IMG/VR virus record: IMGVR_UViG_3300047550_004781
Location: 1 to 57,901 of that record
DNA: 57,901 nucleotides
Reading direction: 5' to 3' (one strand)
DNA from: a virus
In this document: one piece after another, positions 33,097 to 41,881 of the stretch
Layout: every line of letters begins with the position of its first letter
Position numbering within the stretch: the first letter of the stretch is position 1
Made by a program: the position numbers and the translations under genes
The notes under the pieces: generated by a model
Told to the model about the DNA's origin: nothing
The model's input: the letters and a program-made list of their open reading frames with translations, nothing else
Databases searched by the model: none

Positions 33097-33519
33097 ATGA
33101 AAACATTACATCAACTCAGTCGTCAATATCGTCAACAGTTGGCACATAAGAAGAAATTGCGTGATCAAGTTCAGGATCTCAAAAGTAAGGTTGACGACAT
33201 CAATCGAGCTATTGAACAATTGAACAGACAACTTGCCAGTACCAAAGTATTAATTGATTACTGTGTGGTCACTGGGGAATCACCAGCTGAAGCCATTCTC
33301 AGAAATACTCACGAGCAAATACAACAAACAGTGATCGATATTAGGGGTTATGATTATTCCACTAATGAGTATTTGCAAGCAGGCAACGTAAAAGTCAACA
33401 ACGGTCTATCACACCAAAGCATAACTGTGACTCCAATTTCCACATTGAATACTGGTGTTTATCTTGGTTCATCAGGTGTGGGCGGTAGTATGATGGGGTC
33501 AAGTTTGCCGGGAGTTTGA
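33097..33519 (+). CDS. coiled-coil protein
   Basis: 140 residues. Residues 1-55 form a charged coiled coil (KKKLRDQVQDLKSKVDDINR and onward). The rest is Gly/Ser-rich and ends SMMGSSLPGV. No family. On the dpdA strand, 36 bp after it. Confidence 0.5.
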   Translation: MKTLHQLSRQYRQQLAHKKKLRDQVQDLKSKVDDINRAIEQLNRQLASTKVLIDYCVVTGESPAEAILRNTHEQIQQTVIDIRGYDYSTNEYLQAGNVKVNNGLSHQSITVTPISTLNTGVYLGSSGVGGSMMGSSLPGV

Positions 33520-33525
33520 GATCTG

Positions 33526-33625
33526 TTGAAAATTTTGCTATAAATAGTATGCTACACAAAGGTAGCAAACCGGTCACAATGACCCGTTGAGCATGAACGA
33601 TAGATGCTAACCTAGGAGAAACATC
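33526..33625 (+). promoter_or_regulatory. folE leader with TATAAATA box and palindrome
   Basis: TATAAATA (33539-33546), the full T4 late consensus, sits between TTGAAA (33526) and a possible TATGCT -10 (33548), so two promoter types may overlap. GGTCA-caa-TGACC at about 33574-33586 is a short palindrome. AGGAGAAACATC then ATG. Confidence 0.5.
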
Positions 33626-34306
33626 ATGAGTTACAATCGAACAAAATGTGATGCCCAATTGGGGAAACAAGTGCATGAATATTTGGTAAAAATGGGTGTG
33701 GAAACGCCCAGCATTGCCAGAGAACTCAGTCGCACTGACAAAATTGACATCATCCAGCAAAAATTCCAGGACATTATGATAGCTCTTGGACTGGACATTG
33801 GGGATGACAGCCTGGCAGAAACACCCTTGCGCTATGCAAAAATGCTTGTTAACGAAACAATGTGGGGATTGGATTGGGACGCTTTTCCCAAATGCACTAC
33901 TGTGGAAAACAAAATGGGCTACGATGAAATGGTAGTTGAGAAAAATATTACCATAAAGAGCAATTGTGAGCATCATTTTGTACCTATTGTGGGGCTGGCC
34001 CATGTGGCTTACATTCCCGACAACAAAGTTCTGGGATTGAGTAAAATTCCCCGCATTTGTGAATATTTTGCCCGCAGACCACAAATACAAGAAAGACTCA
34101 CTGAACAAATTTTTCACACGCTGGCTTTTGTTCTTGAAACGCACAACATTGCTGTGGTAGTAGATGCCAGACATTTGTGTGTGAGTCACAGAGGTGTGGA
34201 AGACACCAATGCTCACACAATTACCAGCAAGTTGGGTGGATGTTTCAAATCTGATCCTGCTGCTAGAGCAGAATTCATGCAGGCTATCACAAGATTATCT
34301 CCATGA
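33626..34306 (+). CDS. folE: GTP cyclohydrolase I
   Basis: 226 residues, standard length. Converts GTP to dihydroneopterin triphosphate. Zinc ligands in SNCEHHFVPIVG and LCVSHRGVED; core GLSKIPRICEYFARRPQIQE. In phages with dpdA it is the first step of 7-deazaguanine synthesis. AGGAG before the ATG. Ends ATGA with the next gene. Confidence 0.95.
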   Translation: MSYNRTKCDAQLGKQVHEYLVKMGVETPSIARELSRTDKIDIIQQKFQDIMIALGLDIGDDSLAETPLRYAKMLVNETMWGLDWDAFPKCTTVENKMGYDEMVVEKNITIKSNCEHHFVPIVGLAHVAYIPDNKVLGLSKIPRICEYFARRPQIQERLTEQIFHTLAFVLETHNIAVVVDARHLCVSHRGVEDTNAHTITSKLGGCFKSDPAARAEFMQAITRLSP

Positions 34307-34638
34307 TCAGTTGGCAACACAACAAATTTGTAAACTATACACCTGATTTGCCTGACAGCATCAGGTGTAAATTTCTATATAACAGTGTTAAAGTGGAGTT
34401 TGAACATACACTTGTTAACGGATATTGGAACAAAAATGAAAATTATGACCAATTATGGGTGTGGTGTAACACACATTGCAGCAGTTTGTTCACTTGTATC
34501 AAACAAGACAACATGACATCCTTGTTTATGTTTGATTCTACAGATGACATGAAAAAATTCACCAATCACTTGCAAACAATCGGAGGCAACCAACATGGTA
34601 CAAGAAACCAGCAAGGCCATCATACGACGCATGCATGA
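34303..34638 (+). CDS. unknown small protein
   Basis: 111 residues, ATG overlapping the folE stop. Aromatic and His/Asn-rich with a C-terminal segment TSLFMFDSTDDMKKFTNHL like the F-F/D-x-x-F tails of other small phage proteins. Overlaps the methyltransferase gene by 44 bases. Function unknown. Confidence 0.5.
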   Translation: MISWQHNKFVNYTPDLPDSIRCKFLYNSVKVEFEHTLVNGYWNKNENYDQLWVWCNTHCSSLFTCIKQDNMTSLFMFDSTDDMKKFTNHLQTIGGNQHGTRNQQGHHTTHA

Positions 34639-35185
34639 CTGGCGTTTCGCTTCTAGATACCTTGTGGGCACAGGTATTGACATTGGCAGCGGTCAGGACG
34701 GATTGAGCCGTTACTCAAGATTTTTTCCTGGGTTGCAAACTGTGTATGATTGGGATCTGCCACAAGGTGACGCACATATTATGCAAGGCGTAGCTGACAG
34801 TAGCATGGATTTTGTACACAGCAGCCATTGTTTGGAACACATGCACGATCCTAGACTGGCCATGGAAAATTGGTGCAGAATTCTAAGATGCGGAGGTTAT
34901 ATGATATTGTTGGTGCCGGATGAAGACTTGTATGAACAAGGCCACTGGCCCAGCATCTACAACTCTGACCATAAAACCACATGGACGATTCACAAATCCC
35001 ATTCGTGGTGTCCAGCAAGCATCAATTGCACTCAATTCTTTGGCGAATTTCCGCAGTTGCGTATAATCAAAATGGAATTATTGGATGCCACTTTTGATTA
35101 TAGTTTGACCAACCAGGATCAAACGCTCTCCCCCATTGGTGAATGTGCTATTGAAATTATTTTGCAAAAACAAGGAATTATCTAG
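34595..35185 (+). CDS. class I SAM-dependent methyltransferase
   Basis: 196 residues. AdoMet motif I VGTGIDIGSGQDGL, acidic end of strand 2 TVYDWDLP, motif IV-like SMDFVHSSHCLEHM, then ILRCGGYMILLVPD: a Methyltransf_11-type small-molecule or sugar enzyme. Placed between folE and two glycosyltransferases, it may act on the modified base or on a glycan. Confidence 0.82.
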   Translation: MVQETSKAIIRRMHDWRFASRYLVGTGIDIGSGQDGLSRYSRFFPGLQTVYDWDLPQGDAHIMQGVADSSMDFVHSSHCLEHMHDPRLAMENWCRILRCGGYMILLVPDEDLYEQGHWPSIYNSDHKTTWTIHKSHSWCPASINCTQFFGEFPQLRIIKMELLDATFDYSLTNQDQTLSPIGECAIEIILQKQGII

Positions 35186-35994
35186 TGGTGAACAATACGT
35201 CCAAGAAAAATTTTGTAATATATGGTACGCCTGGAGATATAATTTATAGCTTGTCAGTTGTGAAGATGTTGGGGGGTGGCAACATGTATATGCGAATGAA
35301 TTATCTTGATGAGTTTTGCAAGAAGGTATTAAATTGGAATGTGAATCCGCCCACAAACCGACCTACTGTAAATGATTACAACAACATCGAACCATTATTA
35401 CGATATCAATCTTATATAGACACTGTTGATATTTGGCAGCCAAACATACATATTGATTACGATCTTTTAGAAAGCAATTTTCCCTATGTAGTCCCTAATG
35501 GCTGGCAAGGCAATCAAACTCAAATTTATGGACTAGCGGTGGGATATGATATAACTTACCCACAAATAAGTGTGTCATTGTTACATGAACCATGGTTAAC
35601 ACCTGTCGATCCTATAAAAATATCCAACAAGTATATCCTAATCAATAGAACTCCCCGTCATCGTCATCTAGGTCCGCACCAATACTACAAGGACTTGTAC
35701 AAACAAGGTTTGATGAAATATGCGTTGTTTGTGGGATCGCCCATTGAACATCAAGAGTTTGAAGCAGATCATGATATAAAAATAGATTATTATCCAACTA
35801 CCAATCTTTTGGAACTAGCACGGCTCATACAGGGTGCGGAATATTTCGTAGGCAATCAAAGTTGCCCCCTGTCAATTGCCATTGGGTTGGGCAAATCGTA
35901 CCAATGTGAGCCCAATCAAGCTACTTTGACTCCCACTCCTCATGGATTAGGCGGTGATTGTTGGTTTCCCAGAATCAATGGCAAATATTTTTAA
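35185..35994 (+). CDS. glycosyltransferase family 9-like protein
   Basis: 269 residues from GTG 35185, overlapping the previous stop. Opens NFVIYGTPGDIIYSLSVVKM, as in heptosyltransferase-like GT-B enzymes, and ends with LARLIQGAEYFVGNQSCP and SIAIGLGKSY, the family's donor-site signature. More AT-rich than neighbours. Target unknown. Confidence 0.7.
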   Translation: MVNNTSKKNFVIYGTPGDIIYSLSVVKMLGGGNMYMRMNYLDEFCKKVLNWNVNPPTNRPTVNDYNNIEPLLRYQSYIDTVDIWQPNIHIDYDLLESNFPYVVPNGWQGNQTQIYGLAVGYDITYPQISVSLLHEPWLTPVDPIKISNKYILINRTPRHRHLGPHQYYKDLYKQGLMKYALFVGSPIEHQEFEADHDIKIDYYPTTNLLELARLIQGAEYFVGNQSCPLSIAIGLGKSYQCEPNQATLTPTPHGLGGDCWFPRINGKYF

Positions 35995-36007
35995 AGGAGA
36001 GATCTAA

Positions 36008-36697
36008 ATGTACGCCCTCTTTACCATTTACAATGAAAGTTTTGCCCAACTAAATTCCCATACATGGAACAAAAACAAGCTACTATATGCAAAACAACAT
36101 GATTATGAAACATTTGTAAGAGATGACTGGACAAGCAATTATGATCGAATATATCAAATCAAAAATATTTTTGAAACCAGGCCTGATATATCCTGGATTT
36201 GGTATACTGATTCTGATGTAATTGTTACTAATTTTCAAACAACAATTGAAAGTAAAATTGTTTCCACACACCATGTGGTGGTATCAACTGATGTCAACGG
36301 GATAAATTGCGGAAGTATGCTTTTGCGAAATAGTCCTCAAACCATATCATTTCTAACAGATATAATTGGTATTGAAGACATGGCCCAAGAACATTGGGAT
36401 AAAGAACAATGGGCGTTTAGCAATCTTTGTGGATTTCCAGAAACTTGTGACCCTGCATGGCCATCAGGCAAAAACCTAGTAGTTGCAGATAAATATAAAG
36501 ATATTGTGTATATTGTACCGCAAAGATACCTCAACAGTTACGATTATTCTTTGTACCCTTGGCACAAAGATACCCGTGATAAATTATTAGAAGATGGTAA
36601 TTGGCTTCTTGGTGATTGGGCATTACATTGGCCAGGGGTTACTATTGATACTAGACTATCATTATTTGATAAAATTCAAACAAATATACATAGATAG
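36008..36697 (+). CDS. GT34-like galactosyl/mannosyltransferase
   Basis: 229 residues; AAAGGAG before ATG 36008. GT-A fold with the DxD metal site in WIWYTDSDVIVTNF; also NCGSMLLRNS and DKEQWAFSNL, as in the MNN10/GMA12 family. A defective IS605-type element abuts its stop codon, so the original C terminus could be longer. Confidence 0.75.
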   Translation: MYALFTIYNESFAQLNSHTWNKNKLLYAKQHDYETFVRDDWTSNYDRIYQIKNIFETRPDISWIWYTDSDVIVTNFQTTIESKIVSTHHVVVSTDVNGINCGSMLLRNSPQTISFLTDIIGIEDMAQEHWDKEQWAFSNLCGFPETCDPAWPSGKNLVVADKYKDIVYIVPQRYLNSYDYSLYPWHKDTRDKLLEDGNWLLGDWALHWPGVTIDTRLSLFDKIQTNIHR

Positions 36698-36985
36698 GTG
36701 AACTACCACAACGCCCCCTGGAGACTGTGACTAGACCGTGGTGGTTGACATATCATATCCTGCCCCTTCTAAGCAGATGCCCGCTTGCCACACAAACTTT
36801 TTGGTCAATTGGAACTGGTTGTAGAGATATTGCCTTGCTCTGTACACAGACTGGACCTCTTGTTCTTGTTGCGGGTTGGATAAATTCGATATCTGTATCG
36901 CAATTTCATATATCTATTTATATAATTCAGTCAATCGCCGCTATCCATCCAGGGGCTAAAGCGCCCTGGCTTTCCGCGGCGGGAC
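36698..36985 (-). mobile_element. internally deleted tnpB element
   Basis: Both ends are present in reverse: right end GTGAACTACCACAACGCCCC at 36698, left end with CCATCCAGGGGC...CGCCGCGG ending near 36985, flanked by GTCAA. Between them only ~70 codons of a frameshifted tnpB start remain (MKLRYRYRIYPT on the minus strand), joined straight to the right end. A non-autonomous derivative of the family at 23789 and 56816. Confidence 0.8.
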
Positions 36986-36991
36986 GTCAAA

Positions 36992-37096
36992 GTTGATGAA
37001 TATTTCCCTCAAGCAATAGTCAACAATATTGACAAATATTCACATTTGATAATACCAGGCGCACACATTTCAGTGCCTGAATTATTAGATACTTGA
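36992..37096 (+). pseudogene. orphan C-terminal gene fragment beside the element
   Basis: An open frame of 34 codons (..NIDKYSHLIIPGAHISVPEL, stop 37094-37096) runs out of the element edge without a start. It could be the tail of a gene cut by the insertion; no matching N part is seen on the other side, where the GT34 gene already has a stop. Confidence 0.35.
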
Positions 37097-37121
37097 AACC
37101 TCATTTATTTAAGAGACACAA

Positions 37122-37721
37122 ATGCTAAATTGGACTATAGACGATATGCTCATTCAAACCAATCAGAGAAAAGATAGTTTTGAACTGATGCTGAATCATC
37201 TCAAAAATCAATCCAATCCCCTTATTATTGAAACTGGATGTGCTAGATCAATACATGGTAGTTTGGAAATGGGTTTTTATGGTGATGGAAATAGCACCTT
37301 GATTTTTGACAAATTCATAAGCGAACATGGAGGTGAATTGTTTACAGTTGACAAGGATCCTATCCATCTATTGCATACTAAGAGGATGACAGGTCCCCAA
37401 TCAACTCTTGTTTGTCAAGACAGTGTCAAATTTTTATGGGATATGCAGGCAAAATTGGCTGCCCAAGACCAATTTGTTGATCTATTGTATTTAGATAGCT
37501 ATGATTTAGATCCCAAAAATCATCATCCTAGTGCATTGCATCATTTGAAAGAACTACTAGCCATTAGGACTAGGTTAAAATCAGGCAGTATGATTGCAGT
37601 TGATGATAATTTGGGAACTCCCCATAACCGGCAGGGTAAAGGCGCATACATAGAAGAATTCATGCAAAATATTGGAATCCCTCTCAAGTATGACGGTTAT
37701 CAATTAATTTGGGTGCTCTAA
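37122..37721 (+). CDS. class I methyltransferase-like protein
   Basis: 199 residues. Motif I PLIIETGCARSIHGS, strand 2 ELFTVDKDP, DLLYLDSYDLDPKNHHPSAL, and KSGSMIAVDDN, as in Methyltransf_24-type enzymes and TylF-like sugar O-methyltransferases. Last gene of the glycosyltransferase group; a perfect hairpin follows. Confidence 0.72.
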   Translation: MLNWTIDDMLIQTNQRKDSFELMLNHLKNQSNPLIIETGCARSIHGSLEMGFYGDGNSTLIFDKFISEHGGELFTVDKDPIHLLHTKRMTGPQSTLVCQDSVKFLWDMQAKLAAQDQFVDLLYLDSYDLDPKNHHPSALHHLKELLAIRTRLKSGSMIAVDDNLGTPHNRQGKGAYIEEFMQNIGIPLKYDGYQLIWVL

Positions 37722-37730
37722 CGATTTGGG

Positions 37731-37759
37731 CAATCAATCGCCGCTGCGGCGATTGATTG
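37731..37759. terminator. 14-bp perfect hairpin after the methyltransferase gene
   Basis: CAATCAATCGCCGC, one T, then its exact complement. No T tract follows on the plus strand, so termination or RNA protection are both possible. Confidence 0.55.
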
Positions 37760-37789
37760 AAATATTTGATATATATATATTGCATTTTT

Positions 37790-38007
37790 GTCAAAGGTCC
37801 TGTACTAATAATATTAGTGATGTAGCAAAAGCCCTCACGGCTTGGGATATCCCGGTAGCAATACCGCAGGGACTAGGGCAGGAAGTGCCACGAGTCCGTA
37901 AAAAATATCGCCTGTGGATCGGAACACACCAATGCCTAAACTTATTGGAAAAATAGTGAACTGGAATCTAGCAGGAAGCCACAGCCCTTTAGGGCGTGGT
38001 AGTTCAC
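37790..38007 (+). mobile_element. decayed 3' end of an IS605-type element
   Basis: The right end is complete (AGCCACAGCCC-TTTA-GGGCGTGG then TAGTTCAC, 37977-38007). Upstream, scattered matches to tnpB 3' sequences remain (AATACCGCAGG, GGGCAGGAA, CGCCTGTGGAT), with no open frame and no left end. It is a 5'-truncated remnant that could still specify a guide RNA. Together with the hairpin it accounts for most of the 418-base gap before queE; 38008-38139 shows nothing else. Confidence 0.65.
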
Positions 38008-38139
38008 AAGGTTTAAAATTTGATGTAATAATCATATATTTGAATGGAAACATATTGATCAAAGTATATGGAAAATCCAAGATCTTGACTTATTCAAGTT
38101 GCTACAACAAACTTATTTGAAAAATACTGGAGATAATTA

Positions 38140-39045
38140 ATGTTTGGACATAATTCAATCGTCGGTCAAAAATATTTTGAGCAAGCTGGTGACAAGCTGT
38201 TTGTGACTTCCATTTTTTTCACACTGCAAGGAGAAGGCCCCTATCGTGGGGAGCCAGCAGTGTTTGTGCGACTGGCCAAATGCCAACTTGCGTGTAGTTT
38301 CTGCGACACTTTTTTCGATGATGGTGATTGGCTGACTATTCCAGAGATTGAACAGATAATTGATGACGAAATCAACAAATATTTTGATGGAAAAGTGCCA
38401 GCATGGGCTGAAGATTATTGGGGTGGGGTTGATTTTGAAGGTGAACCATCTCTAGCGCAATCAGCTTTGAAAAAAAAGGACATGGTGCTAGTGCTAACTG
38501 GTGGCGAACCCATGTTGCAGAAAAATATTGTCCCATTTCTGGAGCGTATGAACAAACGGTTTGCTAAAACTCAGATTGAAAGTAATGGATTAATTGTTCA
38601 AGATATTCCTCCTGAAACAACATTGGTTGTAAGCCCCAAGTGCAGTGAAAAGCAGGGCAAGGCTGTCAAATACTTGGAACCCAAGTCTGAAATGTTGGCT
38701 AGGGCTGATTGTTTGAAGTTTGTGATGAGCGCTGATCCAGATAGCCCTTATACCAGTATACCACAATGGGCACATGATTGGCACGAGAAAACTGGCAAGC
38801 CTGTGTTTGTAAGTCCCATGAACATATACAATCAAGAGCCGCAAAAGAGCAAACAACTGCGAGCTCAAAAAAATCAAATCACGCTAGAAGAGCGCAGCAC
38901 AGTTGACGAAAAAATTAGTTTTTGGACTCCTGGTCTTTTGAATATGCAAGTCAATCAACAAAATCACGAATATGCAGCTGGTTATGCACTCAAACATGGG
39001 CTTATTTTTCAAGTGCAAATCCATTTGCTGGCAAGCATGGCTTGA
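38140..39045 (+). CDS. queE: 7-carboxy-7-deazaguanine synthase
   Basis: 301 residues. Radical SAM enzyme converting CPH4 to CDG. The cluster motif is CQLACSFC (C-x3-C-x2-C) after TLQGEGPYRGEPAVFVRLAK; LVLTGGEPMLQ and QIESNGL follow, and HEKTGKPVFVSPMN is near the end. Longer than bacterial QueE (about 220) because of an insert at ~75-110. With folE and the QueD-like protein it completes the route to CDG; queC was not seen in the window. Confidence 0.92.
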   Translation: MFGHNSIVGQKYFEQAGDKLFVTSIFFTLQGEGPYRGEPAVFVRLAKCQLACSFCDTFFDDGDWLTIPEIEQIIDDEINKYFDGKVPAWAEDYWGGVDFEGEPSLAQSALKKKDMVLVLTGGEPMLQKNIVPFLERMNKRFAKTQIESNGLIVQDIPPETTLVVSPKCSEKQGKAVKYLEPKSEMLARADCLKFVMSADPDSPYTSIPQWAHDWHEKTGKPVFVSPMNIYNQEPQKSKQLRAQKNQITLEERSTVDEKISFWTPGLLNMQVNQQNHEYAAGYALKHGLIFQVQIHLLASMA

Positions 39046-39049
39046 TCAG

Positions 39050-39343
39050 ATGAGCATCCCCATATATTTTGATTTGTATGACGTACAAGGTCGTATCCTA
39101 GCCAGAAACAGGAGTTTTTTCACCATCAGCTACACTGACCGCCCAGGAGATTTGACCATGCTCAGCAAGCGGATACAGGAATGTTGTTTGAGTGATCATG
39201 CAAAATATGTGCATGCTGACGTGAGATATATTGTAGCTCACAGCGCAGCCGATTATATGTTTGACGTTCAAGAGCCATGGGCCATCTTGCCCAATCGATA
39301 CAAAGAGAGACCAAACATTGAAAATACCCAAAATACCATTTGA
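39050..39343 (+). CDS. unknown 97-residue protein
   Basis: Starts ATG 39050 just after queE. Sequence MSIPIYFDLYDVQGRILARN is beta-rich; a helix (LTMLSKRIQECCLSDHAKYV) follows. No family recognised. Overlaps the next gene by 26 bases. Confidence 0.5.
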   Translation: MSIPIYFDLYDVQGRILARNRSFFTISYTDRPGDLTMLSKRIQECCLSDHAKYVHADVRYIVAHSAADYMFDVQEPWAILPNRYKERPNIENTQNTI

Positions 39344-39923
39344 TTTATTACCCACTAGCTGGGGACTCAAGGGCAAAAGTCGCCAACGTGCAAGGGCCGA
39401 ATATGAACTTGTGGGCTATGAACTAGCGTGCAAATTGGCTGAAATTGACAGTGTGGATGAACTTGATCTTCAACTGCGATTGTTGGATATCAAACTGCAA
39501 TACAAAATACTAACGGAATATGACCACGCACATCAAAAAGCAGAACTGTGTTTATCGGACGTGGCGTTGTCTGAACAGAAATTATTGGTTGATTTAAAAT
39601 ACAATCGTATCAGCAAACAGCAATATGACAAGCAATTGGCGGACATCAAAAACGAACCATGGGTGTGTATCACAGACGTCAAATGGAACCCTAATGACCC
39701 CAGCCGCAGTTATTTTGAATTGGACTATAACGAACACTTTATACATTTATTACGCGCACATGATTATCATGGAACAACTCCTGAGGAATTGGTGGAAAAA
39801 TGGTTGAATCAGGTTTGCAAAAGTGTTGCTTGGGATATGGAATTGGAAGATCCTGGGTTTGTGAGTGAAGCTCTTAATATCCGTAAGAACAAAAATCCCA
39901 ACAATCTAACTGAATATAGTTAG
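39318..39923 (+). CDS. conserved-type phage protein
   Basis: About 201 residues if TTG 39318 starts it (LKIPKIPFDLLPTSWGLKGK), which places the typical phage-like IPFDLLP motif at the N terminus; a longer frame begins at 39261. Highly helical centre with repeated Leu/Lys/Glu, then WVCITDVKWNPNDPSRSYF. Function unknown. Confidence 0.55.
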   Translation: MKIPKIPFDLLPTSWGLKGKSRQRARAEYELVGYELACKLAEIDSVDELDLQLRLLDIKLQYKILTEYDHAHQKAELCLSDVALSEQKLLVDLKYNRISKQQYDKQLADIKNEPWVCITDVKWNPNDPSRSYFELDYNEHFIHLLRAHDYHGTTPEELVEKWLNQVCKSVAWDMELEDPGFVSEALNIRKNKNPNNLTEYS

Positions 39924-39986
39924 AACGAACATGATCCTGTTTGACATAATCAGAATGTGCTTTTAAGATGGCTTGGTGATGCAATA

Positions 39987-40019
39987 TCATGCTGAATGCT
40001 CCTGAATAGCGTTTAGAGT
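39987..40019 (-). repeat. homing-endonuclease leader repeat, copy 2, without the gene
   Basis: Minus strand: ACTCTAAACGCTATTC then AGGAGCATTCAGCATG, matching copy 1 at 11026-11058 at 28 of about 33 positions. After the ATG no GIY-YIG sequence follows; the frame (MILHHQAILKAHS...) is unrelated. Likely the scar of a lost endonuclease gene, or a leader used by several genes. Confidence 0.6.
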
Positions 40020-40060
40020 GGTCAGCTTGGTTGTAGACTCGTGGACCACACTTATTAATG

Positions 40061-40089
40061 TTGACACACGGGCATCAATAACTTATTGT
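40061..40089 (+). promoter_or_regulatory. early-type promoter
   Basis: TTGACA (40061-40066), 17-nt spacer, TATTGT (40084-40089), followed by GAAGGAGGAAC before ATG 40112. The ribosome-binding site is among the strongest in the window. Confidence 0.65.
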
Positions 40090-40111
40090 TATACTCGAAG
40101 GAGGAACTTTG

Positions 40112-41095
40112 ATGGCCACCTACGTCATTGTCGATTTGAGTAATTTGGCACTTCGCGTCAGATATGGCATGCGCGCTCCAGATATGAATGCCACCATAGG
40201 TCTGGCCATGCACGTTATATTCAATAGTATACGCCAGGTATGGAAACAGTTTGATGCCAATCATACAGTTTTTGCACTGGAAGGTAGAAGCTGGCGCAAA
40301 GATGTGTATCAACCTTACAAAGCCAATAGAAAAATACAAGCAGCTGCTCGTTCCGTTCAAGAAGTAGAGGACGATCAGTTGTTTTTTGATGCTCTCAATG
40401 ACCTTATAGTATTTTTGCGAGATCGTACAAATACCAGTGTGCTAAGGCACAGCCAGGCTGAAGCTGATGATATGATAGCCAGATGGATTGATCTACATCC
40501 CCTTGATCAACATGTGATTGTGAGCACTGACAGTGATTTTTTGCAGTTGATCCAAGAAAATGTACGAGTCTACAACGGGATTGCAGGCATACTTTACACA
40601 CACATGGGAGTTTTTGACAAGGATGGTCACATAGCTCAACACAAAGGACAGCCCATGCAAGTGCCTGATCCTGAATGGCTGTTGTTTGAAAAATGCATGC
40701 GCGGAGATGCCAGTGACAACATCATGAGTGCCTATCCAGGAGTAAGAAAGAAAAAACTGCTGGAAGCTTTTGATAACCGGCATCAACAAGGATTTGCATG
40801 GAACAATCTCATGCTCAGTAAATGGATCGATCACGATGGGCATGAAGTTTGTGTGAGAGATGCTTACCAACGAAATCAAATGCTGATTGATCTGCATGCC
40901 CAACCTGTTCACCTACAACAGCAGTTTGATCAAACTATCAGGGAAACTGTGAGTATTCCAGCACAGTCTCAAGTGGGCTTCAATCTGATCAAATTTGCAC
41001 ACAGTTGGGGACTGGTGCGTGTGGCCGACCATGCAAGTGACTACAGCGCTTGTTTGAGTCAACCCTATACTGGAAGTTGTGCCAACACTTTTTGA
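40112..41095 (+). CDS. 5'-3' exonuclease / T4 RNase H-like flap nuclease
   Basis: 327 residues. Removes RNA primers and flaps. Metal-binding Asp motifs: YVIVDLSNLALRVRYG, QAEADDMIARW, VIVSTDSDFLQLI and RGDASDNIMSAYPGV (the GDxSDN helix-3-turn motif). Length close to T4 Rnh (305). Fits the polymerase/ligase/clamp set. Confidence 0.92.
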   Translation: MATYVIVDLSNLALRVRYGMRAPDMNATIGLAMHVIFNSIRQVWKQFDANHTVFALEGRSWRKDVYQPYKANRKIQAAARSVQEVEDDQLFFDALNDLIVFLRDRTNTSVLRHSQAEADDMIARWIDLHPLDQHVIVSTDSDFLQLIQENVRVYNGIAGILYTHMGVFDKDGHIAQHKGQPMQVPDPEWLLFEKCMRGDASDNIMSAYPGVRKKKLLEAFDNRHQQGFAWNNLMLSKWIDHDGHEVCVRDAYQRNQMLIDLHAQPVHLQQQFDQTIRETVSIPAQSQVGFNLIKFAHSWGLVRVADHASDYSACLSQPYTGSCANTF

Positions 41096-41153
41096 CACAA
41101 TAGTTGGGTTGGATTAAAATGGTGGGTGAACACACATACAAATAGAGTGGACT

Positions 41154-41636
41154 ATGTCACAGCCAATTTTGATAAAAGCACACCCAATGGGTGATAATAC
41201 ATGGATTTTACATGACCCAGTGGGTCGTGTGGGCTTGCTGAGCGTTAGCGATCAAAAATACAAATTTCTGGGCAAGGGCACTCAAACAACATCCATGGAT
41301 GTGGCATCCTTGGAAAGCATGATGAATTGGCACATATGTTTTATCAAGCCACCAGCCCAAATCCTGAGCAAACTGGATCAATTTATGATTGATCATATGC
41401 CCATCAAACATGCTGATCCACAAAATATTCAACTGGAGCCTTGGATATCATATACCAAAACCAGCAGCAGTTCCATACGATTTGCTGCTGGATGGTGGGC
41501 AATTTTGTTCAACCATTGGCAAGGGGCTTTTTGTCCCAAGATTTCCACTCTGGACAGCCATGAACATGTGGGACCCTTTTCCAACAAATTGGAATTGAAT
41601 ACAATACTATCGGCCAAAAATCAAAAATTGGATTGA
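41154..41636 (+). CDS. unknown phage protein
   Basis: 160 residues. Mixed alpha/beta, Trp- and Ser-rich (SSSSIRFAAGWWAILFNHWQ). No family recognised. Followed immediately by the next gene on the same strand. Confidence 0.5.
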   Translation: MSQPILIKAHPMGDNTWILHDPVGRVGLLSVSDQKYKFLGKGTQTTSMDVASLESMMNWHICFIKPPAQILSKLDQFMIDHMPIKHADPQNIQLEPWISYTKTSSSSIRFAAGWWAILFNHWQGAFCPKISTLDSHEHVGPFSNKLELNTILSAKNQKLD

Positions 41637-41641
41637 ATGTC

Positions 41642-41881
41642 ATGAGCACATGGAATACCACAGCAGTGGACACATTTCTCCGCACTGTCAAAACAGCACG
41701 TGACTACAATAGCCGTGAAATCAGATTGAGCATACAAGATGCAGAATCGTTGAGCATCAGCCTGGCCCTCATGCTCAACCAAGAAAGAGAATTGGTCATG
41801 CGCATTATGAAATTACAAGACCAGTTGTTGAGCGTGCAAACACCAGGCACAAACGTAAATTTTTCTGGAGGCAGTTTTTAA
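41642..41881 (+). CDS. small helical protein
   Basis: 79 residues from ATG 41642. Two helices with heptads (DAESLSISLALMLNQERELV, RIMKLQDQLLSVQ), probably a dimerising coiled coil. The stop TAA abuts the next ATG (TAATG). Confidence 0.5.
   Translation: MSTWNTTAVDTFLRTVKTARDYNSREIRLSIQDAESLSISLALMLNQERELVMRIMKLQDQLLSVQTPGTNVNFSGGSF

Noticed and set aside
33395-34216. 273-residue minus-strand frame
   Set aside because: Antisense to folE, which has complete catalytic motifs and a ribosome-binding site.
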